Positions 44,926 to 54,680 of a stretch of 64,000 nucleotides of DNA are shown piece by piece (the stretch's first letter is position 1; each line of letters begins with the position of its first letter). The stretch comes from Clostridium sp. AWRP. Its GTDB lineage: Bacteria > Bacillota > Clostridia > Clostridiales > Clostridiaceae. Where the stretch lies: positions 2,356,001-2,420,000 of the forward strand of contig NZ_CP029758.2 in assembly GCF_004006395.2 (NCBI RefSeq), in the 5' to 3' direction. The notes beneath the pieces were generated by a model. It saw only the letters and a list, made by a program, of their open reading frames with translations, was not told the origin of the DNA and did no database searches. The position numbers and the translations under genes were made by a program.

Positions 44926-47607
44926 TCATATTGACAATCTGAACAAATCCATAAGCTGCTTATTGTCCATTTCAGTAATCCAATTTTCCTTAGTGTCAGG
45001 CATAATTTCTTTAGTTAATTTGGTTTTATCCTCAATCATCAAATCAATTTTTTCTTCAATTGTACCTTTTGTAATAAATTTATGAACTATTACATTTTTC
45101 ATTTGACCTATTCTAAAAGCTCTATCCGTTGCTTGATTTTCAACAGCTGGATTCCACCATCTATCAAAATGAATAACATGATTAGCTGATGTAAGGTTTA
45201 ATCCTACACCACCTGCTTTAATAGAAAGTACCATAAAAGGTACGTATTCACTTCCTTGAAATTTTTCTACCATTTCTTTTCTCTTCTTAACAGTAGTTCC
45301 TCCATGTAGTACAAGTCCTTTATGCTGAAATACATTTTCAAGAAAATGACTTAGTGGTTCAGTTATTTCTTTAAATTGTGTAAATACAAGAACTCTTTCT
45401 CTCTTTTCATAAATTGTTTCACAAATTTCACGAAGTCTTGCAAACTTACCGCTTTCTTTTTCATTATAATAATCCTGTCCCATGTACTGTGATGGATGAT
45501 TACATATTTGTTTAAATTTCATAATAGATGAAAGTACAAGTCCTTTACGCTCTATACCCTCTCCAGTAGATTCAAGTTTTACTTTCAAATCCTTAACAAG
45601 TTTATTGTAAAGAACTACCTGCTTTTTAGTAAGTTCTGCATAAGTTTTCATTTCAATTTTATCTGGTAAATCCGAAATAACTGTCTTATCCGTTTTCAAT
45701 CTTCTAAGAATAAATGGACTCACTACTTTTTTCAATCTACCATAATTCTCTTCATTTTCCTTAAGCCTTTTCGCAAAATTAGAAAATTCTTTTGCTGTGC
45801 CAAGAAGACCTTTATTTAAGAAATCGAACAATGACCACAAATCAGAAAGTCTATTTTCTATAGGTGTACCTGTCATAGCAATTCTATAAGAAGCTTTTAA
45901 TTGCTTAACAAGCCTTGTTTGTTTAGTTCCTGGATTCTTAATTGCCTGAGCTTCATCTAGAACTAATGAATCCCAATTTACATTCTTTAACCATTCATGC
46001 TTTGAAAGCATACCATAGGTAGTTATAAAAATATCATATTTTTCTACAATACTTTCATCTACATCTTCTAAATTTTTATTTTCTGAAGGATGTATAACAT
46101 AATACTTTAATGAAGGTGCAAATTTTACAATTTCACTCATCCAATTCGCAATAAGCGATGCCGGAACAATGAGCAGTGTTTTTTCATGCTCATTAGTTCT
46201 GATATAATTAAGTAGAGCAATAACCTGTATAGTCTTTCCAAGTCCCATATCATCTGCTAAACATGCACCAAGTCCAAGTTTTTTCATAAAATTAAGCCAG
46301 CTTAATCCTCTTGCCTGATATTCTCTTAAATTAGCATGAAAATCATCTCCACTTGGAATAGTTTCAATTGTATCTGGATGAGTTAATCTTGTAACTACTG
46401 AATTAAGCCACTGTCCATTAGTTATTTCAAGTTCACAAGTATCATCAGTCATATTTAATATTTTAGGAGCATTTAACTCAAAACGCATAGCTTCAATTAA
46501 ATTTACATCTTTTTTACTCATGAGTTTTTGTGCTTTCTCATAAGCCTTAAGCATTTCTTTTAATTTTTCGTGGTTTACTTCCACCCATTTTCCCTTTATA
46601 AAAGCAAGTCCCTCTGCTTCTGAAAGAAGCTTTTTAATTTCCACAGCATCAATAGATTGTTCACCAAGAAATAATTCAGCATTGAAATCTACTAAAGCAT
46701 CAAAATTTACCCTTGATGGATTTTTCTCTCCAACACTTATAGACATCTTTAATGAATCTGATTTGTTTTTCCACCACTTAGGAACACGACATAAAATACC
46801 TGATTGTTCATATAAAGGTATTTCCTTTAAAAAAGTATAGGCTTCATTAGCGTTTAATCCAAGCGGGTGGAATATCTCACCGGACTCAACAAGCTCTGAA
46901 ATAAAAGAACTTTTTTCGCAAGCCTTATTTACTGTAGAAAGTAATTCTAAAATTTTTTCACTATTTTCCCCATATTCAATAAGTGCATTTTTAAGTGGCA
47001 GGTGTTTTGATGTACCATCCTTTGAAACATATGTAGAATAAGTTGCTAAAAAAGCAAAAGGATAGTCCTCCTTTCTACTTTCAACTAAGTGGAAAAAAAC
47101 CTTTCCAGCAACATGGATATCAGGATTAAAAGAAGTTAAAAATTCTTGAACAGTTCCTTTGTAATCACTAATCATTTGGCAAAAACATTTATTAAGTTTT
47201 TTCCATACCTGTTGCATCCAATTATAGCTTAGGTATTCGTATCCATTTAAATATGGTGCAATATCAAGTATATGGTTAATTTCTTCATCTTCTATAGGGA
47301 CTACAACTTTTTCACGCAAAGCTTCAATGTCAACATTCATAGATAATTTTTTTACAAAGCTAGCTGCAATAAGCCTTAAAAAATTAAAAGACTCAGATTC
47401 AGCCTCTGTTTTTCTTAAAAATCCCATGTAGAAAAGTGATTTGATATCATTTTCTATGAATTGCTTATATATTTTCTTAAATAATGTAATTTCACTTTCA
47501 TCAACATGTTCTTTTATAACCTCAAAATCAAGTTCAAAAGATCCGTTTTCTTTAAGAGAAACAATTAATCTCTTATTTTCTGTTTTTTCTTTACTATGTA
47601 ATATCAT
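44926..47607 (-). CDS. SNF2-family DEAD/DEAH helicase, YwqA-like
   Basis: The 893-aa protein has an N-terminal roughly 400-residue SNF2-associated domain, then the two-lobed ATPase: Walker A LADDMGLGKTIQV (about residue 454), DEAQAIKNPGT (about 549), TGTPIENRLSDLW, KAGGVGLNLTSANHVIHFDRWWN and QATDRAFRIGQ. It lacks its own SWIM finger, which is instead supplied by the next gene. It belongs to the same family as the 1080-aa helicase downstream. Confidence 0.9.
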   Translation of the reverse strand: MILHSKEKTENKRLIVSLKENGSFELDFEVIKEHVDESEITLFKKIYKQFIENDIKSLFYMGFLRKTEAESESFNFLRLIAASFVKKLSMNVDIEALREKVVVPIEDEEINHILDIAPYLNGYEYLSYNWMQQVWKKLNKCFCQMISDYKGTVQEFLTSFNPDIHVAGKVFFHLVESRKEDYPFAFLATYSTYVSKDGTSKHLPLKNALIEYGENSEKILELLSTVNKACEKSSFISELVESGEIFHPLGLNANEAYTFLKEIPLYEQSGILCRVPKWWKNKSDSLKMSISVGEKNPSRVNFDALVDFNAELFLGEQSIDAVEIKKLLSEAEGLAFIKGKWVEVNHEKLKEMLKAYEKAQKLMSKKDVNLIEAMRFELNAPKILNMTDDTCELEITNGQWLNSVVTRLTHPDTIETIPSGDDFHANLREYQARGLSWLNFMKKLGLGACLADDMGLGKTIQVIALLNYIRTNEHEKTLLIVPASLIANWMSEIVKFAPSLKYYVIHPSENKNLEDVDESIVEKYDIFITTYGMLSKHEWLKNVNWDSLVLDEAQAIKNPGTKQTRLVKQLKASYRIAMTGTPIENRLSDLWSLFDFLNKGLLGTAKEFSNFAKRLKENEENYGRLKKVVSPFILRRLKTDKTVISDLPDKIEMKTYAELTKKQVVLYNKLVKDLKVKLESTGEGIERKGLVLSSIMKFKQICNHPSQYMGQDYYNEKESGKFARLREICETIYEKRERVLVFTQFKEITEPLSHFLENVFQHKGLVLHGGTTVKKRKEMVEKFQGSEYVPFMVLSIKAGGVGLNLTSANHVIHFDRWWNPAVENQATDRAFRIGQMKNVIVHKFITKGTIEEKIDLMIEDKTKLTKEIMPDTKENWITEMDNKQLMDLFRLSI

Positions 47608-47684
47608 GAAATTTCATCCTTTTACAAAAAATTATTACCTAGAGCATCTTTTATCTATTATAACCCATTTTGTACTTTTCCACT

Positions 47685-47818
47685 ATAAGCAGCTACCTCC
47701 CTGGATAACGATTTCTCCTAAAGAATAACTCCTTCTATAAGTGCTGAAGCACTAAGAAAGCCTATTAATAAGCATCAGGTGGAGTCAAAACTCCATCTGA
47801 TGCCAAGAACTCTGTTTA
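47685..47818 (-). repeat. Structured intergenic repeat, copy B
   Basis: On the minus strand it begins TAAACAGAGTTCTTGG, the TAA being the stop of the YwbE gene. It continues through the stem GCATCAGATGGAGT/ACTCCACCTGATGC, the small hairpin AGTGCTTCAGCACT and ATCGTTATCCAGGGAGG, and stops at GTAGCTGC. The distal third present in copies A and C is missing. Non-coding. Confidence 0.65.
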
Positions 47819-48019
47819 TTTAATCTCATGTTTAATTTCTTTAACCCTTCCTACAATCCCACCTTCAAGCATAACTTTGATGCCTCGAGGATGAACTTCT
47901 GAGTTTGTAAGTATCCTTTGTACTACACCCTCAGTTAATTTTCCAGAACGCTGATCTTGCTTTTGTACAACTAAGACTTTTGTTCCTACTTTTATATTTT
48001 TTCGTATCGTTCCATCCAT
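47816..48019 (-). CDS. YwbE family protein
   Basis: The product (67 aa from the ATG at 48017-48019) matches the small YwbE/DUF2196 family of Firmicutes: GTKVLVVQKQDQRSGKLTEG followed by VQRILTNSEVHPRGIKVMLE. The function is unknown; the fold is probably a small beta-barrel. The ATG is 8 bp from GAGGAG, whereas the TTG two codons upstream is too close. The stop codon is the first base triplet of repeat copy B. Confidence 0.85.
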   Translation of the reverse strand: MDGTIRKNIKVGTKVLVVQKQDQRSGKLTEGVVQRILTNSEVHPRGIKVMLEGGIVGRVKEIKHEIK

Positions 48020-48094
48020 AATCAAAACTCCTCTTTTTTAATTTTTATATAGCTTTACTACTGTCTGCTCGTGTGTTGGGACTAGCCAAGTGCT

Positions 48095-48223
48095 CTATTG
48101 GGGTAGTTTCCAATTTATTGTAACATAATCATCAAATATTTTATAATAGCTATCATTTATATCATACTTATCTCTCAAACTCTTTTCTTGTGATTCCGTT
48201 AAAATATCTTCTTTAATACCCAC
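48095..48223 (-). CDS. Small ORF or gene remnant downstream of hsdM
   Basis: A 42-codon frame opens with GTG shortly after the hsdM stop and encodes an acidic, tyrosine-rich peptide (DKYDINDSYYKIFDDYVTIN). No clear ribosome binding site is visible. It may be a real small protein or the tail of a decayed gene behind hsdM. I do not recognise it. Confidence 0.25.
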   Translation of the reverse strand: MGIKEDILTESQEKSLRDKYDINDSYYKIFDDYVTINWKLPQ

Positions 48224-48233
48224 TACAACAAAT

Positions 48234-49823
48234 CTAATTTTTTACACCTAAAATCTTCAATTGTTCATTAATCTCTGCTTCAAGTTCTGCAATTTCCTTA
48301 TTATCTTGTTCTAACTTTCTATTTACTTCTCCCAAATCAATTGGCTCTTCTTCTTCAAAGATATCAACATAACGTGGAATATTTAAGTTAAAATCATTTT
48401 CCCTGATTTCCTCAATTGATGCTACATGAGCATATTTAGGAGCATCTTTACGTTCTTTAAATGTACTTATGATTTTATCTATATTTTCATCAGTTAAATT
48501 ATTTTGATTCTTTCCCTTTTCAAAATCACTGCTTGCATCAATAAATAATACATCTTTCTTTTTACGATTCTTCTTAAATACTAAAATGATTGTTGGTATA
48601 CTTGTTCCATAAAATAAGTTAGGTGGCAAACCGATAACCGCATCAAGATAATTTTTTTCAATGATAGCTTTACGGATTTTACCTTCTGCTGCACCACGAA
48701 ATAAAACGCCGTGAGGCAAGACAATAGCCATTGTGCCAGTACTGCTTAAATGATATATACTATGTAAGACAAACGCATAATCTGCCTTTGATGCCGGTGC
48801 TAATTTCCCATAATCGCTAAAACGTGGATCTTTTAATTTCGTTTCATCATTATCCCATTTTGCAGAATAGGGTGGATTTGCAACTACTGCATCAAAACTA
48901 CGTGGGTGATCAATGCCTTTTTCATCTGGTCCATCTGGCCAATCGCTTTCCAAAGTATCAGCATTATTTAATGTCATATTGTTATAAGACACATCATGCA
49001 TCATCAAGTTCATACGAGCCAAGTTGTAAGTTGTTGTATTAAGCTCTTGACCAAAATACTTCATAGAAGTACCCTTAGGCAATTCTTGTCCAACAGTAAG
49101 TAGTAAGGAACCAGATCCCATTGTTGGATCATATACATTGAAGAATTCATCCGATTTTTCTACACCATTAGCCACTACTTTTGCTAAAATCTTACTTACT
49201 TGATGGGGGGTATAGAATTCTCCACCTTTTTTACCGGCACTTGCAGCAAATTGACCGATTAAGTATTCATAGATTTCACCTAAAATGTCTTTTCCATCAT
49301 CTCCCTTGTATTCAATTTCATCAACTAATTTAACTATATTGTTAAGTGACTTTGCACGTTCATTTGTAGAACTTCCAAGACGTGAATCTCCCAAGTTAAT
49401 ATCGTTGAATATACCACGAAAATCTTTCACTGCTTGTTTATTTAATTCTGCATTTTTATTAAAGTTATCAAAAATAGTTTGATAGTCACTGGGAATAACT
49501 TGTGAATTATTAATTTTATTAATCAGAGACTCCCATGTATCCTTTGGCGCAATTGCATATCCAAGACTTGATGAAATATCCTCTAAATAGTCATTTAAAT
49601 CTTCATCTACCGCTTGTTTTAGGTAAGCATCATTTATAGATTCTCCCTCCAAAACATCAATAACATTATTTGCTGCTAGATACTTCTCTTGATGTTCTGA
49701 AAGATACCTGTAAAACATAAATGCCAATATATAATTTTTATACTCTGATGCATCCATTGTGCCTCTAAGTTCGTTTGCCATAGCCCAGAGTTTACTCGTA
49801 ATTGATTGTAATTTATTACTCAT
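48234..49823 (-). CDS. hsdM: Type I restriction-modification DNA methyltransferase subunit M
   Basis: The product is 529 aa. An N-terminal HsdM_N helical domain (residues about 5-145) is followed by the N6-adenine methylase core with the SAM-binding YDPTMGSGSLLLTVG (about 233) and the catalytic NPPY (about 317, VVANPPYSAKW). A C-terminal coiled coil (NRKLEQDNKEIAELEAEI) likely contacts HsdS. RBS AGAAAGGAA. It is the last large gene of the locus, 32 bp after hsdS. Confidence 0.95.
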   Translation of the reverse strand: MSNKLQSITSKLWAMANELRGTMDASEYKNYILAFMFYRYLSEHQEKYLAANNVIDVLEGESINDAYLKQAVDEDLNDYLEDISSSLGYAIAPKDTWESLINKINNSQVIPSDYQTIFDNFNKNAELNKQAVKDFRGIFNDINLGDSRLGSSTNERAKSLNNIVKLVDEIEYKGDDGKDILGEIYEYLIGQFAASAGKKGGEFYTPHQVSKILAKVVANGVEKSDEFFNVYDPTMGSGSLLLTVGQELPKGTSMKYFGQELNTTTYNLARMNLMMHDVSYNNMTLNNADTLESDWPDGPDEKGIDHPRSFDAVVANPPYSAKWDNDETKLKDPRFSDYGKLAPASKADYAFVLHSIYHLSSTGTMAIVLPHGVLFRGAAEGKIRKAIIEKNYLDAVIGLPPNLFYGTSIPTIILVFKKNRKKKDVLFIDASSDFEKGKNQNNLTDENIDKIISTFKERKDAPKYAHVASIEEIRENDFNLNIPRYVDIFEEEEPIDLGEVNRKLEQDNKEIAELEAEINEQLKILGVKN

Positions 49824-49855
49824 TGTTTTTATTTCCTTTCTCTTTTCAAATTAGT

Positions 49856-51055
49856 TTACACAAACATCTGTTGTAGTAATGCTTTCTTTTGTTCTTTCAA
49901 GTGATTTAACTTACGCTGATGAAAAGTGATGAGGTTATCAAATGTTTGAAAAAGCTCTCCAATTTTCTTCTGTTCTTCTAAACTTGGAAATTGGTATTCT
50001 AATTTTTTAAAGTCTACAGTTGTAAAACTTGCTTGATTTACTGCTGGCTTAGTAATAATTTTAATATCTGTTTTATATTTATGAGTTTGTGTTAGTGTAA
50101 ACCAATAATAAGGATAATACTCTCTATTTATTTGAGCTCTCAAAATATTAGTAGTATAGATAGTGTCTCTTTTGGGCTCTTGTAAAACAATTGTTGATGT
50201 TCCCATCTTTGCTTCACTATTAATAAAATTGATAAGAATATCATTTTTGCAAACTAAATAATTTTCTGTTTTTGCACCTTGAGGATCTTCTTTATACCAA
50301 TACTTAATATCTGATTCCATATCAAGCTTACCATCATTAATATTGTTTGCACGAATTACAGGTAATCCAATATCATCATTAGACAACATCCTGGAAAGTC
50401 CGCTCTTTAAACCTTTTAGAGTTTCCCCCAACTTACGCTGTTCCCAAGCATCAGTAAATCCTGGAAAACGAAGTTCTGGAAAACCCTTTCCTTTTTTGGG
50501 AAACATTTTTTGTAACAAACCTTTCTTCTTATCTTTCAGGTGATTTAACTTACGCTGATGAAGGGTGATAAGGTTGTCGAGTAAAACTAAAAATCCACTT
50601 ATTTGCTTCTGTTCATCATAATTTGGTACAAAAGCTGATAATTCTAAAAGTTTATTTACTGCTAATCCAGGCTGAGCTGATTGACCAGAATACTTACCTA
50701 AATCCATCTTTCCCAAAAGATAAAACAAAAATGTTGTTTCACTGCTTTTATTTGCACTAACAGCAATAGCATGTTCAGTAAAATAGGCCTTTCCAAATGA
50801 AATGTTCATATTTCCACAGAGTGCCCCCTGTCTTCCAATAAGTGCATATATTCCATCATGATTATATTTATCTGAATAACCACGTAATCCATTTCCTCCA
50901 TATACTGGATATGTACCATTTTCTTTTATATCATCAGCCTTTATATTTTTTCCACTTTTAAACTCTTCGCATATTTCTCCCAACTTCCGCTTTTCCCAAG
51001 GGTCAGTAAATCCCGGAAATCTTATTTTAGGTACATTAGTTTTATTTTTATCCAT
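49856..51055 (-). CDS. hsdS: Type I restriction-modification specificity subunit S
   Basis: The 399-aa protein has two target-recognition domains, each opened by RFPGFTD-W-RKLGE and closed by a coiled-coil FDNLIT-HQRKLNHLK segment ending LLQ-MF. The two halves therefore contain near-identical direct repeats at DNA level, a setting in which halves can be exchanged by recombination. The ATG at 51053-51055 follows AGGAGATAAA; an in-frame start 8 codons upstream lacks a site. Confidence 0.93.
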   Translation of the reverse strand: MDKNKTNVPKIRFPGFTDPWEKRKLGEICEEFKSGKNIKADDIKENGTYPVYGGNGLRGYSDKYNHDGIYALIGRQGALCGNMNISFGKAYFTEHAIAVSANKSSETTFLFYLLGKMDLGKYSGQSAQPGLAVNKLLELSAFVPNYDEQKQISGFLVLLDNLITLHQRKLNHLKDKKKGLLQKMFPKKGKGFPELRFPGFTDAWEQRKLGETLKGLKSGLSRMLSNDDIGLPVIRANNINDGKLDMESDIKYWYKEDPQGAKTENYLVCKNDILINFINSEAKMGTSTIVLQEPKRDTIYTTNILRAQINREYYPYYWFTLTQTHKYKTDIKIITKPAVNQASFTTVDFKKLEYQFPSLEEQKKIGELFQTFDNLITFHQRKLNHLKEQKKALLQQMFV

Positions 51056-51089
51056 TTTATCTCCTATCTTAACTGTCAATTTAGTAGTC

Positions 51090-51408
51090 AGTAATTAATT
51101 ACTCAACTTTCGCAATTTAAAAATATTGCAAAGCAATATTTTTAAAGAACAAAGTACAAATAAGAAATATCAAGTAAGGATAATTTTTTTCCGTTATACT
51201 ACAAAAAATCTTTGATTAAATTTTTGAGGGCTTTTTCACTAAAGCGAAACATTGCTTATTCTTATAAATTTAAAGATTTTTTGCAATAGCTAAAAATCAT
51301 CCTTATTTATTCTTTGTTATTTAAACTTTGAACTTTTCAAAAGCTTTGCGTCGCATTTTGATTATATTAAGTCAAAATTTTGTATGTGCAAAAATTGAGT
51401 TAATTACT
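51090..51408. repeat. 319-bp imperfect foldback (long inverted repeat) between hsdR and hsdS
   Basis: The outer ends AGTAATTAATTACTCAAC (left) and AGTAATTAACTCAATTT (right arm, other strand) match. Further in, AACAAAG, then AAGTAAGGATAATTTTT versus AATAAGGATGATTTTT, then CAAAAAATCTTTGATTAAAT versus CAAAAAATCTTTAAATTT pair up, leaving a loop of about 40 nt. A small extra hairpin AAAAATATTGC/GCAATATTTTT sits in the left arm. No ORF is present. The remaining bases of the 412-bp gap are AT-rich with no recognised gene. Confidence 0.6.
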
Positions 51409-51467
51409 ATTATTATTCTAAAGAATCTTATCGAATGCTTAAATTTTAAAGTGTCATTATATATAAA

Positions 51468-54400
51468 TTAACTCTCTGCATGGTCATCAGCTAATTCATA
51501 AATAGCATCACGCAAACTATTACGATATTTGATTTTAGACAAAACTTGTATTTCTTCGCCATGTGCCAATGTCTTATAGTCCACACTTGCTTTTGCAATT
51601 ATATCTCGAATTTGGCCAGCATCATCTAAATCCTGCATACCATAACGATGACGGCTAAATAATTCACGCATTTGAGCACTTGTAATAATATCTGTAATTC
51701 CCCACTTAACTCTAAAATCTAGGAACATTCTATCAATGCTCACATTATTAGCTGCTTGAATAATTTGTTCACTATCGCTTAATTTTACTGGATATTTAAG
51801 ATCATAGCCCTCCGGCGGAAAATGCCCTTTTATAATAGCCTTTGCTGCATTCATAACCTTATTAGCATAATTTCTGTCTTCCAAACCATTGGCAAATTGA
51901 TCAATCCTATCTTTAGTAACTTCTGCTTCTTGTTTCTTTCCTTCATGCACCTGATTCAATAATTGCTCCACCAATTCAGTTAAATAGTCATAATCCACTT
52001 TTACATCCTTCACATGAGTCATTTTTAGCTCAATTTGATAAAAAGGAATTTTCTTTTCTTTTGATATATGTTGTTTAAGCTCATTGGTTAATACTGTAGT
52101 AAGCATAGTTTCTTGTTCACTTGTCATTCCTAATTTTTCAACTAATTCATCAGGATTATCGTAATTAAAACCTATTGAATTTCCTTCAACTTCTTCAGGG
52201 GAATATTGTTTTAATTTAGCCATACCAGCATTGTAATCATGAAGCAAATCAAGCATATTTTCTTTTTTCTTCTCAGAAGGTGGTAATTGTTGAAACTCAT
52301 TAGTTAAGCTACCCAACTTACTAACAACCTCTTTTACTTCATTAAATACCTCTTCAAAAGGTTTAGCAATAATACCATCTTTTTGGTTAGATTCACGCTG
52401 TTCATCTTCTGATAAAATTGCAGAATCTTTATTAGCATAAATTGCAAGAGCTCTATTCATTCGCTTCTCATTTTGAGCAGGCCAGCGATAATTTACAATA
52501 CGTCCCCAAGGTTTTTCTTGCATATCAGCAATACGATTTGTTCTTGAATAGGCTTGAATAAGTCCAGCCCCTTTAAGTGTTCTATCTACATAAAGTGTGT
52601 TAAGCTCTGGTGCATCAAATCCAGTTAAAAGTTGATCTACCACAATTACAATATCCAAGAAGCGCTTGTCTGTAGTAGTTCTATTTAAACGACTGGTAAC
52701 ATCTTCTGTATACGCCGCTACATCATCCATACCAAAGCTTGTACCAAATTCTTCGTTATAGGCTTTAATAGCATCATATAAACCTTGATTAGTTTCAAGC
52801 ATACTATCATTATTGGATGAATTTTGGCTAAATGTAACTGCTACCTTTAATGTTTGCCTACCATTTTTCTTATTTTCATCATTTACCCGCTGAAATTCAT
52901 TAAAATACATCATTGCCATTGGAGTACTTGCTTTACCCCCACCAACATGAGTGGTGAAAAGTGCATTATACTTACCCTCGTTTGAACGATTTCTCCAATT
53001 CTTAAAAATATCTTCAACAACCAACCTTATATGATCAGGATTTTCATCATAAAAACTTGGTTCAACCGCATCATCCATATCTTCTTGAGTTAGATTATTA
53101 ATCTTTTCTGCAATTTTTTCTTCAGACCATTTAGGATAACGCTCTCTATAAAAATTTGGTAGATATTTCGATTTCATTTGCTCTTTATCAATTGTCGTTT
53201 CAAAATCCACTTTAAATGGTAAAACATTTCTATCTGCAATTGCTTCACGAATAGTATAAGCATGTAATAAAGGTCCAAAAATATCTTCAGTACGCATGCC
53301 GCTAGTAGTTTCATCAAACATTGGCGTTCCTGTGTACCCAACCCAAGCAGATTTCTTAAAAGCCTCTTGTATCTTTTCAAAATTTTCACTACCAGTTGAA
53401 CGATGTGCCTCATCCACAATAAATACAATGTTTTTATCAGGTGATTTAAAAGATTTACGCTTCACCAAGGTATCAAGCTTTTGAACAGAAGTAACAACGA
53501 TATTATTATCTTTACTCTTTAATTTACGGCTCAAATCATTTGTATTATCAGTATCTTGAACACTACCACTCTTATCCTTACTAGTAGCATCTGGGTCATA
53601 GGCTCTATATTTTTCATTTGTCTGTTTTGTTAAAGCAATCCTATCTACTAAAAAAACAACTTTATCAACTTTCGGCATACGACTTGCAAGCCATGCTGTT
53701 TTAAAACTAGTTATAGTCTTACCAGAACCAGTTGTATGCCAGATATAACCTACCTTATTTGTGCCAAATTCAAAATCAACTTTCTTTAAACTTTCAATTA
53801 CATTTTGAGTAGCATATACTTGATATGGACGCATTACCTTTAAAGTTTCTTTGTTTTTTGTGCCATCCAAAATCATATAATTAGTAGCCATCTGATGTGC
53901 CATTGGAATACTTAACATTGAATCAGCGAATTCTTTCCAATTACGTACAATTGAATTATCACTCTTACGCTGCCAGTTAAAGGCAAAATCCTTGTTGAAC
54001 TTGTCCGAAGTTGTATTTGCCATATACTTCACATTATTTGGCGTAATTGCAACTAATATCTGTAAAGTAGAAAAAATATCACCATATTGATTTTCATCTG
54101 CATATTGATGCATTTGATTTAGTGCTTCATCCACATTATGTGTATCCCGTTTTTCTTCAATTTGTATAATAGGTAACCCATTAATAAGAAGTGTGGTATC
54201 AAAACGACGATCTTCTTTTCCAGTTATAATTGCAGGACGTTCTATTTGATTAACTACTTGATAAACCGTATATCCAGCACCAATTTGTTTTTGATCAAAA
54301 ACTGTTAAAAATACATGACGACCGTCATCTAAATCAATTTCAATTTGTGATACACCATTAAGTCCATATAAAAATTGTCCAGCCTTATAAGGTGTTTGAA

Positions 54401-54680
54401 TATTAGATATAATCTTTTTAACTTGATTAAATTCTACAGTACTTAATGGATGGTCAAGTGTCCTTTGATTATGCCTCTCAAGAATCTCTTTGAAATTATC
54501 CCAAAGCTTTTCTGTAGTTTTAATTTGGGGTTCATATTTCCACAGCTTCGTTTTTACACCGTAATGGGCAGGTTTTTCATTAACCATAAAGCTGCTGATT
54601 CCTTCTAGGTGTTCAGGTTTAGTTATGGTTCCACTGGTAATATATTGTATTAATTCAGTTTCAAATTCATCTTCAGTCAT
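51468..54680 (-). CDS. hsdR: Type I restriction endonuclease subunit R
   Basis: The product is 1070 aa. The N-terminal HSDR_N nuclease domain has ...IQIEEKRDTHNVDEALNQM (the E-x-K of the PD-(D/E)xK site, about residues 173-180). The motor has TGSGKTITSF (about 317) and DEAHRSTG (about 421). Helicase lobe 2 has DQLLTGFDAPELNTLYVDR and QAYSRTNR, and the C-terminal domain binds the M/S core. Its ATG overlaps the stop of the preceding half-S gene (ATGA), so the two are translationally coupled. Confidence 0.95.
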   Translation of the reverse strand: MTEDEFETELIQYITSGTITKPEHLEGISSFMVNEKPAHYGVKTKLWKYEPQIKTTEKLWDNFKEILERHNQRTLDHPLSTVEFNQVKKIISNIQTPYKAGQFLYGLNGVSQIEIDLDDGRHVFLTVFDQKQIGAGYTVYQVVNQIERPAIITGKEDRRFDTTLLINGLPIIQIEEKRDTHNVDEALNQMHQYADENQYGDIFSTLQILVAITPNNVKYMANTTSDKFNKDFAFNWQRKSDNSIVRNWKEFADSMLSIPMAHQMATNYMILDGTKNKETLKVMRPYQVYATQNVIESLKKVDFEFGTNKVGYIWHTTGSGKTITSFKTAWLASRMPKVDKVVFLVDRIALTKQTNEKYRAYDPDATSKDKSGSVQDTDNTNDLSRKLKSKDNNIVVTSVQKLDTLVKRKSFKSPDKNIVFIVDEAHRSTGSENFEKIQEAFKKSAWVGYTGTPMFDETTSGMRTEDIFGPLLHAYTIREAIADRNVLPFKVDFETTIDKEQMKSKYLPNFYRERYPKWSEEKIAEKINNLTQEDMDDAVEPSFYDENPDHIRLVVEDIFKNWRNRSNEGKYNALFTTHVGGGKASTPMAMMYFNEFQRVNDENKKNGRQTLKVAVTFSQNSSNNDSMLETNQGLYDAIKAYNEEFGTSFGMDDVAAYTEDVTSRLNRTTTDKRFLDIVIVVDQLLTGFDAPELNTLYVDRTLKGAGLIQAYSRTNRIADMQEKPWGRIVNYRWPAQNEKRMNRALAIYANKDSAILSEDEQRESNQKDGIIAKPFEEVFNEVKEVVSKLGSLTNEFQQLPPSEKKKENMLDLLHDYNAGMAKLKQYSPEEVEGNSIGFNYDNPDELVEKLGMTSEQETMLTTVLTNELKQHISKEKKIPFYQIELKMTHVKDVKVDYDYLTELVEQLLNQVHEGKKQEAEVTKDRIDQFANGLEDRNYANKVMNAAKAIIKGHFPPEGYDLKYPVKLSDSEQIIQAANNVSIDRMFLDFRVKWGITDIITSAQMRELFSRHRYGMQDLDDAGQIRDIIAKASVDYKTLAHGEEIQVLSKIKYRNSLRDAIYELADDHAES

